DNA of 64,000 bases from positions 28,156,922-28,220,921 of the forward strand of contig NC_086248.1 in assembly GCF_021018805.1 (NCBI RefSeq). Reading direction: 5' to 3'. The DNA comes from Prinia subflava. Its lineage: Eukaryota > Chordata > Aves > Passeriformes > Cisticolidae. Below are positions 1 through 12,870 of this stretch, one piece after another. Under the pieces are notes generated by a model. The model saw only the letters and a program-made list of their open reading frames with translations. It had not been told where the DNA came from and searched no databases. The translations under genes and the position numbers were made by a program. Within the stretch, counting starts at the first letter, position 1. Every line of letters starts with the position of its first letter.

Positions 1-102
1 CTATTTATGAGGTTTTTTCTAAGATAGCAAGTTTTCTAGAAGTTCTGAGGAATTCTTAACGAGAATAATAAATTAAGTAAAAAAATTCAATAATTGCAAT
101 AT

Positions 103-880
103 GACAGAATCACAGAACAGTTTGGGTTGGAAGGGACTTTCAGAGATCATGGGTAGTCCAATCCCTGTGTCACGGACAGGAACATATTGCACTAGACCAT
201 GTTGTTCAATGCCCCATCCAACCTGGCTATGAATACTTACAGAGATAGGGAGTCCACAACTTCTCTGGGCAACCTGTTCCAGTGCCTCACCTTGTCATAA
301 GAAATTTCTTCCTATCTTAATGTATATAAATATATAAATATATATATATAAAATATAATTGAAAAACATTTCCACTTCTCCTGTCAAGTCCTTGGTAAAA
401 ACACTCTCTCATTCCTTCCAATATACATTTATAGATCACAGTAAGGTCTTCCCATAACCTTCTCTCTTATGGAGGCTGAACAACCCCAGCTTTCCTCACA
501 GGTGATGTATTCCAATCTCCTGGCAATTTTTGTGTCCCTCATCCAGACCCACTCTCACAAGTTCATGTCGTTCATGTAGCGAGGATTCCTCAGTTGAGTT
601 CAGAGGAAGAGCCAACACCCTGAATCTGCTGGTCCCACTTCCTTTGATGCAGCCCAGGATACAGCTGGCTGTCTGGGCTGCATTGCGTATTGGCCAGGAT
701 TTTATCCACCGTATCCCAAGCCCTTTCCAGGGATGCCCTCAATCCATTCAGCACTCAACTTGTATGGGTTGCCCCAGCCCAGAGGCAGAACCTTCCATTT
801 GGCCATGTCAAAATTCATGAGTTTTAGATGGGTTTACTCCTTAATCCTGTAGAGGTCCCTCATCAGTCTTCAAATTTCAA
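103..880 (-). mobile_element. CR1: CR1 LINE fragment, 3' part
   Basis: Truncated copy of the avian non-LTR retrotransposon CR1, inserted in minus orientation. The 3' terminus lies at the left edge, where the AGAATCACAGAAC motif is followed by the typical 'ggttggaagggac' segment, then the 'acctgttccagtgcctcacc' block. The part beyond about 400 matches the 3' end of the second ORF (endonuclease/reverse transcriptase protein) read from the opposite strand, but with many stops. A short AT microsatellite (about 320-355) lies inside it. CR1 copies are usually 5'-truncated, and this one is too. It is not autonomous. The left border is well defined; the right border is approximate. Confidence 0.9.
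320..355. repeat. AT-rich simple repeat (TATATAAA/TA)n
   Basis: A short TA-dominated low-complexity tract within the 3' part of the CR1 copy, absent from other CR1 copies in the window. It has probably expanded since the CR1 insertion. Confidence 0.8.
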
Positions 881-2483
881 GAAACCATGAGATAAATTTT
901 TGATTATAACAATATTGTCTAAAAATGTGAGACTTAATGAAAATAACAACTTTCAAATATTTTTAATCGTCCTGTGATATTATCTTCATGTTTTTCTTAT
1001 TTTTCTATATCCAGGAGGCCAAGAAGTTATTTGCTATTTCTTTTTACATAAAGCTCAGCTTTTAAATAAGCTTGCATTTCTAGAATGGCTGTAGCTATCA
1101 GCAAAAGTAAGTTTGACAACATGAGAAATTAGCAATGGCAACATCAAATTAGACATACTGGAGAATGAGCAATGCAAACCATTTTGTTAAACAGCTGCAT
1201 GATCCAATAATGACTGATGGTTTGGAGAGAAGTAAAATCTAGACAGAAAAATCCTCCAGAAACTGCCTAAGGACAAAGGTTTCAATTTCCTAGTCACTTG
1301 CATACCCAACTAAGTCAATTTACTCAGGTAGTTTAAAAGAAGTTAATGGAACTGTTAGTGGAAGATGTAGCTGTCTGCAACACTGGGGCCAGAGAGGGCA
1401 ATTCTATTTTCTCTAATAGACAAGGGGAGAACAATTTTGAGACACAAGCAGGAACTTGTTCAGAAAATAAGTGGGGCAAACTAATTTTCAGTTGCCACCA
1501 ATTAACATATTATAAAGCATGTTGCAAGACTGGATTTATTTTCCTCTTAGCTTATTGCAAATATTCTTTAGTTATTGTTTAAGTTTTTTAAAGGCCAAGC
1601 TCAGACATTTCAGTCATGATAATTGTTGCAGAAAGGCATAAGGAGATTCAGTTCAAAGAATGTACAGTGCTATAAACTGGAGAATGAAACAGAAGGGAAA
1701 AAAGTGCAAATATATGAGCTGATATAAAATTTCCACAGCCTGCATTTAATAGATTAAAAACAATAAGTGACTGTCCGTATAAAAAAAAAAAATTTCTACT
1801 GGAATAAATATTTGTTAACAATATTCAGAATTTCAGAACTGGTGCTAGAAAGGTTTGTTGCAGAATAAGCTGCAAGAACATAAGTTTCATTTATAGCAAA
1901 TATGTTTTTTCCCCAGAAAATTTATGAAGGAGAACCTTAGAAGAGCATTTATAAATAGTTTTCCCATTAGTCACTAAAACTGAGTTGATTCTATCAGTAT
2001 CTCCTGGTTTCACTTTCCAGAGAGAAAAGTATATGCATCTCTACTCATTCATTATGAATGACCCTCAAAACCTAAGGCTTGGAGGTACAAAGTCATGCTA
2101 TGAGGAACTAGTGCCATCTTTTACCAAATCTTCTGCTTCCTAGGAGGACTTCTGCAGCACTGCAGAGATGATCTCCAACAGAAATTGAATTTTTGCTAAG
2201 GGGCAGTAAAACATTTTTCTAAATTAGGAAACACAGAGAGGGTGGGTGTTATAGTAGTACTTTATTAGTGCTGTCCTGATGAAAGTACCTTCTGCTGTGG
2301 CAAGGGTGGCAAACTGCCTGGGAAGTCCATGGGCCTGCTCCTACTGGGTCTGAAGCCTGGAAAACTAAAAAGCTGTGTCTGCTTATCATGGAGCTAATGT
2401 CGTGCAGTGTACTTGACTTCACCAGTGCTGGGATACAGCATGAAGACATAAGCCCACTGAAGTCCTGTGGAATTTACTTCTGT
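881..2483. other. Unique AT-rich DNA, no gene seen
   Basis: No recognisable repeat, exon or RNA gene. Open frames here are short, of unremarkable composition and lack family motifs. The stretch ends directly at the 5-bp target duplication of the solo LTR at 2489. Confidence 0.6.
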
Positions 2484-2488
2484 GGGTG
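2484..2488. repeat. Target-site duplication, left (GGGTG)
   Basis: Five bases identical to 3245-3249, directly abutting the TG end of the solo LTR. Confidence 0.9.
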
Positions 2489-3244
2489 TGTTGGGGGTTA
2501 GATTTGGGTTTGGTTTTTTTTTCCTCTTCTCACAGAATTTTTTCCCATAAGTTTCCAAGAAGCCTTAATGACTACTTAGTCAGAACAAAAAGAGTGCTTG
2601 AGGGATATAGCAGCACGAAGCTACACCTATTGTTTTTGAGTCCCTGGGAGTGTCCCTCAGAGGGGGAGGGGAGGGCACTCTTGCTCTCAGCGCCGAGGAG
2701 GACGGTCAGGCTGCCCTCTGCCTCTGCCTCGTCCTGGGAAATCTATCGTCATCTGCTGTGTACCCGGGAATCCTGAACTCGCTTTCTCCAGCCTCTCCCA
2801 CCACCGCCGCTGCTTCTTCGGACCTTTGAGGCTCTCCTGCTACTCTGTAGCCCTGCCCTGCCCAGCCCTGCCGGGACACCCCTGCTGTTCCAGCTGCCAG
2901 CGCAGAGCTCCTCATCTCATCCACCAGCCCGGGACTTTCCTTCCTTCCAGTTCGGCCTCTCGGAGTCCTGCAGGGGCACCCAGATCAAACTGCTCTGGGC
3001 TTTTGTAAAAGAAAGCCCTCAAGGTTCTTGGTTCTGTTTATTATTGATGCTGTAGTTGTTGTTTGTTTGTCGTTTTGTCATATATACTAGTAAAGAACTG
3101 TTATTCCTACCCCCATACCTCTGCCTGAAAACTCCTTTAATCTTCCTTTTAATTGGAATAATTTGGAGGGAGGGGATTTGAATTCTCCATCTCTAGGGAG
3201 GTCCTGCCCCTTCCTAGCAGATATCTGTCTTTCAAACCAAGACA
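2489..3244 (+). mobile_element. Complete solo LTR of an endogenous retrovirus (LTR family A)
   Basis: A 756-bp element beginning TG (TGTTGGGGGT...) and ending CA (...AACCAAGACA), flanked on both sides by GGGTG (2484-2488 and 3245-3249). That is a perfect 5-bp target-site duplication. Terminal TG...CA plus a 5-bp duplication is the signature of retroviral integration, and the lack of gag/pol next to it makes this a solo LTR left by recombination between two LTRs. The middle is GC-rich (about 2640-3000), as in a U3 region, and an AGTAAA sequence at 3089-3094 may be a variant polyadenylation signal. Its last ~200 bp are shared, in reverse orientation, with the LTR at 59804-60516 (common segments GAACTGTTATTCC and AATAATTTGGAGGGAGGGG), so both belong to related subfamilies. 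No coding capacity is expected. Confidence 0.93.
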
Positions 3245-3249
3245 GGGTG
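3245..3249. repeat. Target-site duplication, right (GGGTG)
   Basis: Five bases identical to 2484-2488, directly abutting the CA end of the solo LTR. Confidence 0.9.
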
Positions 3250-6200
3250 TGTTTTGTGGGGCTGGGGAGTGCTTCTCACTGTAGGTTATTCACCAAGCCT
3301 GCACAGGTGTTCAGCATGAACACCCTACAGGTGTTACCCCCTAACATTGCAGTGACAATGTTTCTATATTCACCCAGAAAACACCAATTGTCTGCAGACC
3401 CAGAAGCATTTTTGAAATAATTCCTGCAGGACAGATGGGCACAATCCTTAGGTCCAAATTTAAAAAAATCCAGAAGATGCATCAGTGGGCATTCTGGATT
3501 TCTGAGATCTTTAGAGAGTAAATCTCCCCTAAAGCTATAAATCATTTGAGAAAATCTTGACTCACGCCTTTCTCTCTGTGAATCCCAAGAAGCACTACCC
3601 TGGGCTTTGACACACTTAAACTCTCTCTAATGCTCCCTGACTTCCAGGGTCTCTCTTAGCCTTTCCAGCTGTTCAATGATTATTCTCAATGCCTGACTGC
3701 TTCTCTCAACTACTCACCCTCATCCTTTTGTGACAGACCCTCTGTCTTTGATGCTGTGATTTTCTGCCATGTCTTTTTTCACCTTTGTGCCTTTCTCACC
3801 ACGCGTATTTTCAAGGACTAAACTTCTCTCTCAGATTCTATCAGCAGGGATTTAAGATTTGGCTTCAAAGAAAATTATGTTCAGATGAAGCTGATACATC
3901 ACTTAAGCTCTTAAAACAGACTAAAACTTAGAAAATTGTAAAACAGTTTTCCCCTTGCCACCAGATGATGCCTTCAGTAAGCACTGAAATGGCTGAGTTT
4001 AATAGGCAATGTAAGTAAAGCAGCAAAAATTATATGCTTTTGTTTCAAAATTCCATACAGCAGTGACAAGTTAGTCTTGAATGTGCTGTCCAAAAGATTT
4101 CAAAATCTTATAGAAGATGTATCTTCTACTGGTTGCAAAATTTTTTTGTTTCATTCTTTTGAAAGCTTCTGGAAACCAGGAAAAGAATCAATATCTCCCT
4201 TTCTTAAACCCATTCTTTCCACATTGTCTACATTGTCATGATCAGGTTGTTTCCTCTGCTTCAGCCTTCAAATATTGATAAGTGAAGTCTGCCCCACAAA
4301 ATTGTTATTACTGTGTAACCAGGCTGGGCCTAAGGTTACCTTAAAAATACCATAGGGAATTGGGTTTGCTTTTTCAAGAAAAGATAAGTAATTGTAGCAT
4401 TGTTTACTGTGCCAGGTGCCATGTCCAATCAATGTCAAAGGGAATTTTTAGGGCTGCTACGGGAAAGAAGGATTGCTTTCACCTGAGAATCCTTATAGCT
4501 GCCAGCTACAAGCTCTGTTTATTTTGCTTGTAAGTAAATTTCTATCTGTGCATGAAATTTTTTCATAAAAGACACAGAAAGGGGTCTTTTTTGTCTCAAC
4601 CTACTTTAGCTCTCAGGAAAATGAACAACTTCTCTAAACATCCAATTGCCTGTGTCCTGAAAAACTGTTCTTGTATCTGCTAAACCTTCAAACTTCTTTA
4701 TTCAAACTTTTTTCCTGTGCTCTAGATGATGGCTACAGTTTGTGTTTGTGACATCAAATAAAGTCCTCCATAGTATTCTTTTTTTTTTCTTTTCTTCACC
4801 TGGGAGATGTTTGTAGTACTATATTAAATATGTAATTTGTAGCATACCCAGGAACATAAAAGAGACTCCCTTTCAGCCAGGTTTTTACTCCTAACCATTC
4901 CTTCTTAAAAAGCAGCACTATCAAGAGGCATTTTTAGGTTTGGAACCTGACAGTATAGTGCAGTGGATTTCATCCCTGCATCCAAAAATTCCTGCTGCTG
5001 CTATGGGAATTCTTAATCTACCCTGTTATCCAATGTCAGCAATAGTAAAGAAAGGACCACACAGAGTAAATATCTAATTTAAAATTTCAGTCTCCAGAGA
5101 TTCAAAAGCTGACAGACATCTTGGGAAAATAAGCTATCCCTGGGCATTTTTAGCAGGCAGCAGGTTCTCCCTATCCTGACACCTTGGACCTTCTGTTACA
5201 CAAGCCATTATCAGCAGAGATTTACTCTTCCAAGCAATGCAAATGGAATTTTTTTCTCACTTATTGTTGGCTTGATTATTTTTTAAGCTTCATTTATCCA
5301 CTGATACATAACTGCACTTCAATTATGGAGCATGTCAATTAGATTGCAGTTCCTTTTTAATAGGGTTTTTAATATTTCAAGATCTCTATGGTGAGAAGCT
5401 GCCCTTATTTTAGCCAAGGAGTTACCTGTGTAGTAGATCTCACTCTTTAAAAAGTCAGGTTAATGTATGGTTATAGATATATTTATTCTTAAGAATTTTA
5501 GCTTACAATATTAAACAAGGAACAAAAATTAAGCCAAAGATGTTATCCCAGGTACTTCAAGAAAAAAGGATAATTAGCATAATAATAGAGAAACATAGTA
5601 TTTTTAAAATGGAATGTTCTGTAATTGCTAAGAATAGATAAGAAGTTAAGTGCAAAACCAGCAGATTTTCTGATTCATAATAATTTAGTTCACCTTATCT
5701 CACTGCCTTGGGTCCTATAAAGTAGCATCACATGTTTTTCAAATTGACCATTTTAAAATAGTTACATATTGGGAGGACCCTTGGCAGGGCAAAGACTGTA
5801 AACAACAACCATTGCTAAGTCCTCAGAAGGGTCCACAACACTGAAGACATGACTTCTTCCTGAGTTCCAGTTTCTGTCTTTACTGCACACAGATGTAAAG
5901 AGAGATTTATTCTTCAGATTCACCCTTTCTTTTCTCATCTTCTCCCCAACATTTGTTTTAAAAGATGTTTGTTTTTGAGCTACCCCCAAAAATCATTCTT
6001 GTTTTTTCTGTCCTATGTCAACTTCCATTGGTCCACTAACTTTAGTATAGTTCTAGGCCTTAGTATCTTTTCTAATCCACACACTTGAAATTTCTTTGTT
6101 CTCCAATCCCATGTTTATCTAAAGAGATGCTCCCAATTTCCATTGATAATTTGATTCTACCTTCTTAAAGAATAATTTATTTTGCTCAGGCTTTCCTCTA

Positions 6201-6344
6201 TGACAGTCTTCCTCATTTATTTGGCTATGTGGTAAACTTCAAATCTAATTATGAAACAATATTTATCTGTGCATCCCCCCATCTACTTTATGTCAATACT
6301 TATACAAAATTCTGCTCATTCTTTTAAATATCCAAACATAACAG

Positions 6345-6347
<3 letters not shown>
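3250..6347. other. Unique DNA, no gene seen
   Basis: Mostly AT-rich with a pyrimidine-rich stretch at about 3540-3840. No repeat family, exon with convincing splice sites, or RNA gene recognised. Confidence 0.55.

Positions 6348-6394
<47 letters not shown>
6348..6394 (+). repeat. A47 homopolymer
   Basis: Uninterrupted run of 47 adenines. CR1 elements do not end in poly(A), so this is not a CR1 tail. No retroposed gene is recognised on its 5' side and no flanking direct repeat is evident. Length may be affected by assembly or slippage. Confidence 0.97.
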
Positions 6395-6397
<3 letters not shown>

Positions 6398-7599
6398 CAA
6401 ACCAAAGAAAAGTCCAGAGTTTATGACCTTTACTTGAGTTATAAATAAGCATTAAGTGTCTTTGATAGTATTTTTTTCATTTAAATTTCACAATAGAATC
6501 TGAATGAAGAAGCAAGCAAGGTAAAAACAAAGGAAAGTAATACAACTCTTAATTTTGGTAGCTAAGGGAAAGTACAAACAAAATAGACATCAGTTTCTGC
6601 AGACAACTGAACTGTTACTCCATGATGCTTTGATCTAATCTGTGGATGTAGGAATATATCCTGTGTACACTCAGTCTTCTTTCCTCTTCCATCAAGGGGT
6701 TTGTGTCCAGCCTTGATAAGAAATTAAATATGGGAATGTAATCAGAAGCTGAAGAGGGAACAGGTGAATCTTCAATCCCCAGTTTTGCACGCCTCTTTTA
6801 CAAAGAGCTCTTCTAATCAGGCCTTGCCCTTGCTGCCTCTCTGCATTGCAACAGGTGACAGGTGACCTCGTGGAGGTGAACACCCACAGACTATGGAGAA
6901 TTCTTTACAGAAATCCAGTATAAGACAGTTTTTTGTTTCCTTCAAAGAACAAAAAATAAAAAAAAAGTGAAAGAGTTCTTCAGAAAGGCTTAAACACATA
7001 CTGAATAAATTCAAAATGAAGAATAAGTACTATCATTAATTATAATTTGTAAAAGTTGTGCATATGATAAAGATTCTGATATCAGCACAATAACTTAGTG
7101 GTACCAACACAGCTTACACTCTTATGAAAGTTCAGTTCCTCAGATAAAAAAAAAAATAAAAATACTGAGGAATTTAAAGTAATAGGAAAAATAGGAAAAT
7201 AAAGTAATATGCATGTGCCCACATAGCCACAAACGTGTGCACGTGCACATACCCATTCCTTTCACTTACCTGTCTATTCCTGTTTTCTGAAGAAACACTG
7301 ACTTACACTTTGTCATGGAAGGAAGAAAACAACACATTTACAGGTGATGTGAGTCTTAAGTGACTTATCAGTAATGACAGTAGTGTGTGTAAAGAACACT
7401 ACTGTAAGCCTGCAAACAAATTTATGTTTAGCTGTTACTGGAGTAAAAAGGAAAGAGGAAGGCTGCAGCTCAGTGGCCTGCCAAATACAAGGCACATGCA
7501 CAACTAGGAAAAAAGAGCCAAGCATGGTTGACCTACTTATATCTGATCTACTTTAATGCTCTGTTATACCCAGATCTTGAAAGCATTAGATGTTTTCAA
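6395..7599. other. Unique DNA, no gene seen
   Basis: AT-rich with short A-runs. It contains the small palindrome GTGCACGTGCAC (7237-7248), centred on a CACGTG E-box. No gene or repeat family recognised. Confidence 0.55.
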
Positions 7600-8010
7600 G
7601 GCCCTGAGTGCCTTCCCTACACCCCCCAGGGTTCAGCTGCTTGGACTCAGGGAAAACTTTGATGATGCTTCTTTCTGGCTGTGAGAAATCCCAGCAGTGA
7701 CTTAACCCACTGCACCTGGGAGAGGCTTTTAACCTGGGGCTCTCACCCTTGTTATTTCTCTGGTATCCCAGCCCTGAGCCTCCTTGACTCTGACCCAGAG
7801 CCCAGCTTGCAGGTGACTTTATGACTTTTTAGCTTGATGTTGGACTTGCCTCATTACTGTGGCTCTACCTGATGTTCTGGACTCTTGGATGAACTAAATG
7901 ATCACTGCAGACCTCCTTCCCTGTGTCCATCCCTTGTGTCCCCTGCACTGCTGCCACTTCCTGCCACCCCATCACTTACCTTGGCAGAAGCTGCCTGCTC
8001 CTGCTGCATC
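7600..8010. other. GC-richer block, possibly an old interspersed repeat
   Basis: Clearly richer in C and G than its surroundings, with many short C/T-rich words (tgtccatccc, tgcactgctgcc) of a kind common in old avian repeats. I could not assign it to a family, find its ends or see target duplications. No open frame or splice structure supports a gene. Confidence 0.3.
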
Positions 8011-11000
8011 CTGGCAGCTGTAATAGCTGATTAGCAAGTGCAACCACTTAGAGCATAAATGTCCTATAAATGCCAGGTGGAAGGTTAATAATAAATAGGC
8101 ACAATAAAAATAACCCTGTCTAATATATGGAGAGCACTAGATGACTTGAACTCCTCTGTGCCTACTGTGTAATGGGTGGCTGCCCGGTCAGCAGGAAGGG
8201 AGTTGGATTAGTTTCACCTGGTTTTGCTTCGTCTTAGATTTGTCATCGTGCCTAAACAAAGAAGCCTGAGTGATGATGCCAGCACAGAAGTGATCTGGTG
8301 ACTGAATACTTTGGGGTCTAGAAAGAGATTAGATGGACCCCAGAATCGTTTGCCAGTGACCAGTCTGAGAACAGCTGGGCTCTGGAGCAGTAAGCAAACA
8401 GAGGTCCCTGCAAGATGCTGAAAGGAGCAGCAATAGCTTTTATATTAGCAAGGCCATATGTTTCTATGCATGGCACATTCTGCATCATGCACTTATATCA
8501 CATTTAGAAAACAAAATCATAGACTTTGGCAGCCTCAACACGGTGTATTGAAGAATTTGTGATTAGAGAATTTAAATTAAAACAGAAAAAAAGAAAAATC
8601 TTTTGAGAAAAAAAAAGGGGAAAAAAAAGAAAAATAAAAAGAAGTGTGTAAGTGTAGAACACTCAGTGGATGAATTGTCTCATTATGGCTGTGCCCTTGA
8701 TCCAGCTGTATACAACTATCTGATTCTCAGGGAATTCCCTGCAGTTCTCTGCGGGCTCAAAGACTTTCAAGTTGTAGGTCTTCTGCCAGCATACTGACCT
8801 GAGTTGTCGAGCCTGAATCTGGGCATTAGTACTCATTTATCTGAGATCACTGCCTGTGATCTCTGCTGCTGCACAGTCACAGCGAGGAGTCCAGTGAGAG
8901 TGACAATCAGCACTATGTTCAGTCTAAAAAAGAGAAAGTATGAAAGAATTCTCATAATGGGAAAAGAGTAGAGAAATCTAGATAGGTAAAGCCTAAAGGG
9001 AAGGTTTTTTCTTTTCTATATTCTGTTCAGAGCTATTTTTTGGGAGAGAATTTTTTCTGCCTTTGGACAATGTAACAATGCTGAGTTATTAAAAAGAAAA
9101 TGTAATCATTCTCATAGTAGTGATTCTGCCTAGCAGGCTGACAGGTTGAGCACACATATATAACACACTCTCTGAAAAACAACCCATCTGATGTCAGGTC
9201 ACATGAATGAGTCATGACTACTTATCAGTGTGTCTGAATATTTATAGTAGAAAAAAAGGTTTGTGTTATATAGTACTGTGCTCTGTGTCAGATAAACTTA
9301 TGAACCTAGTAGACAGCCTAATGCTCTCATGGCTGTACATACCTAATTTTAAACACCATGTACAAATTATATGTTATACATTAAAGATAGCATTGCATTG
9401 CCTTGCTGTAGATACAAGTTTTGTTGTAGCATATAACATCTATAGGAAATCTGAATGTCACTTTCTCTACTCCAGCAGTAATCATAAATTACTTCATGTC
9501 AAATATCTTGAGAGTCCTCTGTGGGTTTCATTTCATTATTTGGCTGTGTATATACCTGGGGTCATTTTCATTCATAGGTATTCTGTAGACCTGTCATTTA
9601 TAAGTACCTAGGGTCCTTGTACACTCAAGCATAAACTGTTCATTATAGCTTCAATCATTTCACACTTACTAAAGTCAATAAAATACTTTTTAATATATAT
9701 TTTCTTAGAAAAATGTGCACCACTAAACTACTTAAACTTATTTATAACCTCTTTTTAAACATTCAAATAAGCACTTAGTGCCTGAATTAAATATAGCTCT
9801 TGTAAAGGCTTCAGAGACTTTCAGACATCTTCATACGAAAACCAGAAAATACTTAGTTCAATTTTATTTATGCACAAGTTCCTTATGCTTGCCTTTGAGA
9901 TTTAAAATCATAATCTACTAAATTATGTTCAGAAAGATCCACTAGAAGAGAAGACTAAGGAAATCAAGTCTGTCAAAAATTCCACAGGATGTTTCCATTT
10001 TTCCAGTGCTAAAAGAAAAAAAAAATCTGAAAATCAAATAGGCTGAGGGAAATACTTTACACAATTAGGAGAGAGATGTTTGTGAACACTATCCAAAATT
10101 CTCATATTTTATATCACTGTTCCAGATTTTATTCGCCTAAAAAATAAGAAGAAAACCTGCACCTTCAAGCAAAAGAGCATTTAAATAGAAAAATCTATGA
10201 ACAGCTTTATATATTAAGCTTTAGACATACTGACTACAAGATATCTTAAAACACATACTCTTCTGAACTTTCCACAAACGTCTAAACAGATTACTTCAAA
10301 GGAAATAAAACTCTCCATATTCTTATATTACAGCCATGTCTTCCTTTGGCTTAAGATAAACATTTCATGCTAAACAGGTTTTATCCATGACCAGCTGCTG
10401 ATAACAGCTTATTCAACCTCCCCATGCATATCATTAACCTTTTTCCCACGTAATGTGTTATTTTCAACACAAAAATTCAGATTTTCTGTTTTAGTCTTAG
10501 TTTTCTTTTTGTTTCATAGGAAATTACCATAGTTAAGACACATGATCATTTCTGATTTCAAAGGTCCACTTGGTAAATAATAATTTAATTGTTATAAGGA
10601 CCATTTTAGGACATTTCATTACTTCCACAGTAACAGAATTTTCTTATATGTTAACTGCTTCTTTCTTATTACTATAAACAAGATACTTATCTTCTTCAAA
10701 TGCCAAACTTAATACTGCCTCAACACCCTGTGTTTGGATAGAAAATGATAAATTTAAAGTCTGGATTTCTAAACACCATTTTTAGCATAATTTTCTTTCA
10801 TCTGCAAAAACCCTTTCAAAGCTCATTGCATTTGCATTTTATTTTCTTGGCTTTGGAGTATTTCTGTGGGGTTTTTTGTTTTAAAAAATAGAGAATGTGT
10901 GTGCTGAACACATTTTTTTTTATTATCAAATGAATCATAAGGAAGACTATATCTTAATATTTTCTGTGATGGAGGTCAGTCACAGACTGCCTTTATTCCT

Positions 11001-12070
11001 CCTGATCATGGCCCATCACTGCTCACATACTGATTCTCTTTCAGTTCAGGTGATATTTTTCTAGGTGTTCAGTTTGCCATTGACTCAACAGAAATAACAG
11101 GCAGATGCTCATTAATTTTTTTCAGGGCTTTATGCAGTGTGATATTAACAAAAGAGATTGTTGCAAAATCTTTAACACCTCCTGTAAAAAAACATAATGG
11201 TATAACCTCTTCTAGATTCTTAGAAATCCAAATAGAATTATTTGTAAAGGAAAGAAATTGAGAGGAGAGAAAAAAATCTGTTTAAAGACAATTCATTTGA
11301 AAGAAAAAAAATTGTAAACCACAGAGACTGTGTCTACTATATGTCTAGCAGCAACTGCTAAGCAGTGAAAAATTTGTTTATGTTCTTAGTCAAGATATCA
11401 GATGTGTTTTTCTGACAAAATATATGTGTTCCACTTTCAGGCTTGGGCTCCCTCACTGACATGAAATAAAATGAAATATGATTGCTATTTGTTGAGAATG
11501 TCTCAAGGCATTTCTTAACTCTGTGTGTTATAATTTGAAGAATCTTGGCATGGTTTCTTAATTTTCCTCTATTATTTTCCTTTGCCTGCCTCTCTTTTGT
11601 GTTCTGTATCTCGTGTCTACATTTTTACTGTAAAAGCAGGTACCACCATCAGATTAAGAGTGTGGGTCAAAAATAAAGTAAAACCTGGAATGACTAAATT
11701 AATACTGTGAATAATATCTGTGATTTAAACAGAATAGACTGAGCATAATAACTTAGAATGATGAATGGATGCATTTTCCTCCAACGCTGAATACTAAGAA
11801 ACAATAGAATCGTATATGTGGCACATATGCAGGACAAAGAATAAGTCATTGAGTGTAGAAATTATTAAATTCTCTTTCACCAACACATTACTGTACATGT
11901 AAAGGAAACAAGTATATTTAAACATCTGTGAATCCTCACACACTTATATGCACAGACAGGTGCATTCCAAAATGTACCCATCTCCAGTCACAGCCTTCTC
12001 TTTGACTTCTGAATCACTGAGTTTGCCTCTAGGACCATTTTAATCTTTCTATGTTCTCCCTCCTAGTAAA
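8011..12070. other. Unique AT-rich DNA, no gene seen
   Basis: Contains A-rich patches (for example 8585-8645) but no identified repeat or RNA gene. An open frame at 9207-9611 (134 codons) is unusually long for this window. It has no recognisable domain, is hydrophobic and Tyr/Ser-rich as expected of translated AT-rich DNA, and is treated as chance. Confidence 0.5.
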
Positions 12071-12120
12071 AGCCTTTTTTTTTTTCTGCCAAACTCATGG
12101 TATAACAATGACATTTTTAG

Positions 12121-12284
12121 GTGACTCCCATCACTGTGAAAGAAACATTTCACCTGTTGCAAGAACAAGGACGGAAGCTACTTTCAGACACTTTTCTGGA
12201 GACAAGTAAACAGAAAGACCACGAAATCTTCAGAGTCTTACAGAGATATCCCTGTAGTGGTGGAGAGTCTCAAAAGAAAATTAG
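12121..12284 (+). other. Exon-like segment (weak candidate)
   Basis: A 164-nt stretch preceded by a T-rich tract (about 12074-12085) and an AG with no other AG in the 30 bases before it, and followed by GTAGGA. It is open throughout in the frame starting with its first base, giving 54 codons plus two bases. The predicted peptide is charged and mixed in composition (it contains ETFHLLQEQGRKLL), unlike translations of AT-rich junk, but I recognise no family. An open run of this length is not rare by chance, and the donor is only moderate. It could be an exon of an unrecognised gene or lncRNA, or chance. Confidence 0.22.
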
Positions 12285-12868
12285 GTAGGAAAATGCATTT
12301 GTTCTGTTTAGCTCCCTCTCAAAGGCAGTGCTTTCTCCAATTTCTCCTTTGATTGTAAGCTACAATTAATAAACAGTTCTGGTGTATATGGTGATGTTTA
12401 CCCTACATATTTATACCTATACAGAAAGAACATTCATGGACATCACATCAAGAGCAATTGGTTGTCAATTTATCAAGAAAAGAACATTTTTTCTTTCCTA
12501 ATTAGAATTGTTTGAAATTGAAGCTTCAGTTACTTCTGTTTTCCAGTGTTTTAGATCTCAATTAAGAGACTGATTCTGGCTATTCCTTGCTCCTTGATGG
12601 ATAGTCTTCACTAGGTAAAGACCAGAGGAACAACAATTTCTTATAGTGCAACTTTGGATCAAGTTCAATTTATTCAGACCATATTAGGATTAGGATGGTC
12701 TTCTTGAGTGCATCACTACTGTCAAGGTCCTCCAGATAGCATTATCATGCATGCATTGTTGAACAAAATAAAAGAGAATAAGGCAGCAGATAGAGACCTA
12801 AACTGTTAATAATTTTTGATCATAGAGGAGTTAGTTTGGCATTAGTATTGTTGGTGTTGTTGTAGGGT

Positions 12869-12870
<2 letters not shown>

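Noticed and set aside
9207..9611. 134-codon open frame, among the longest in the window outside recognised repeats
   Set aside because: Composition is that of translated AT-rich DNA (rich in Tyr, Ser, Leu, Ile), with no domain or motif, no splice or promoter context, and no repeat homology. Expected by chance in 64 kb.
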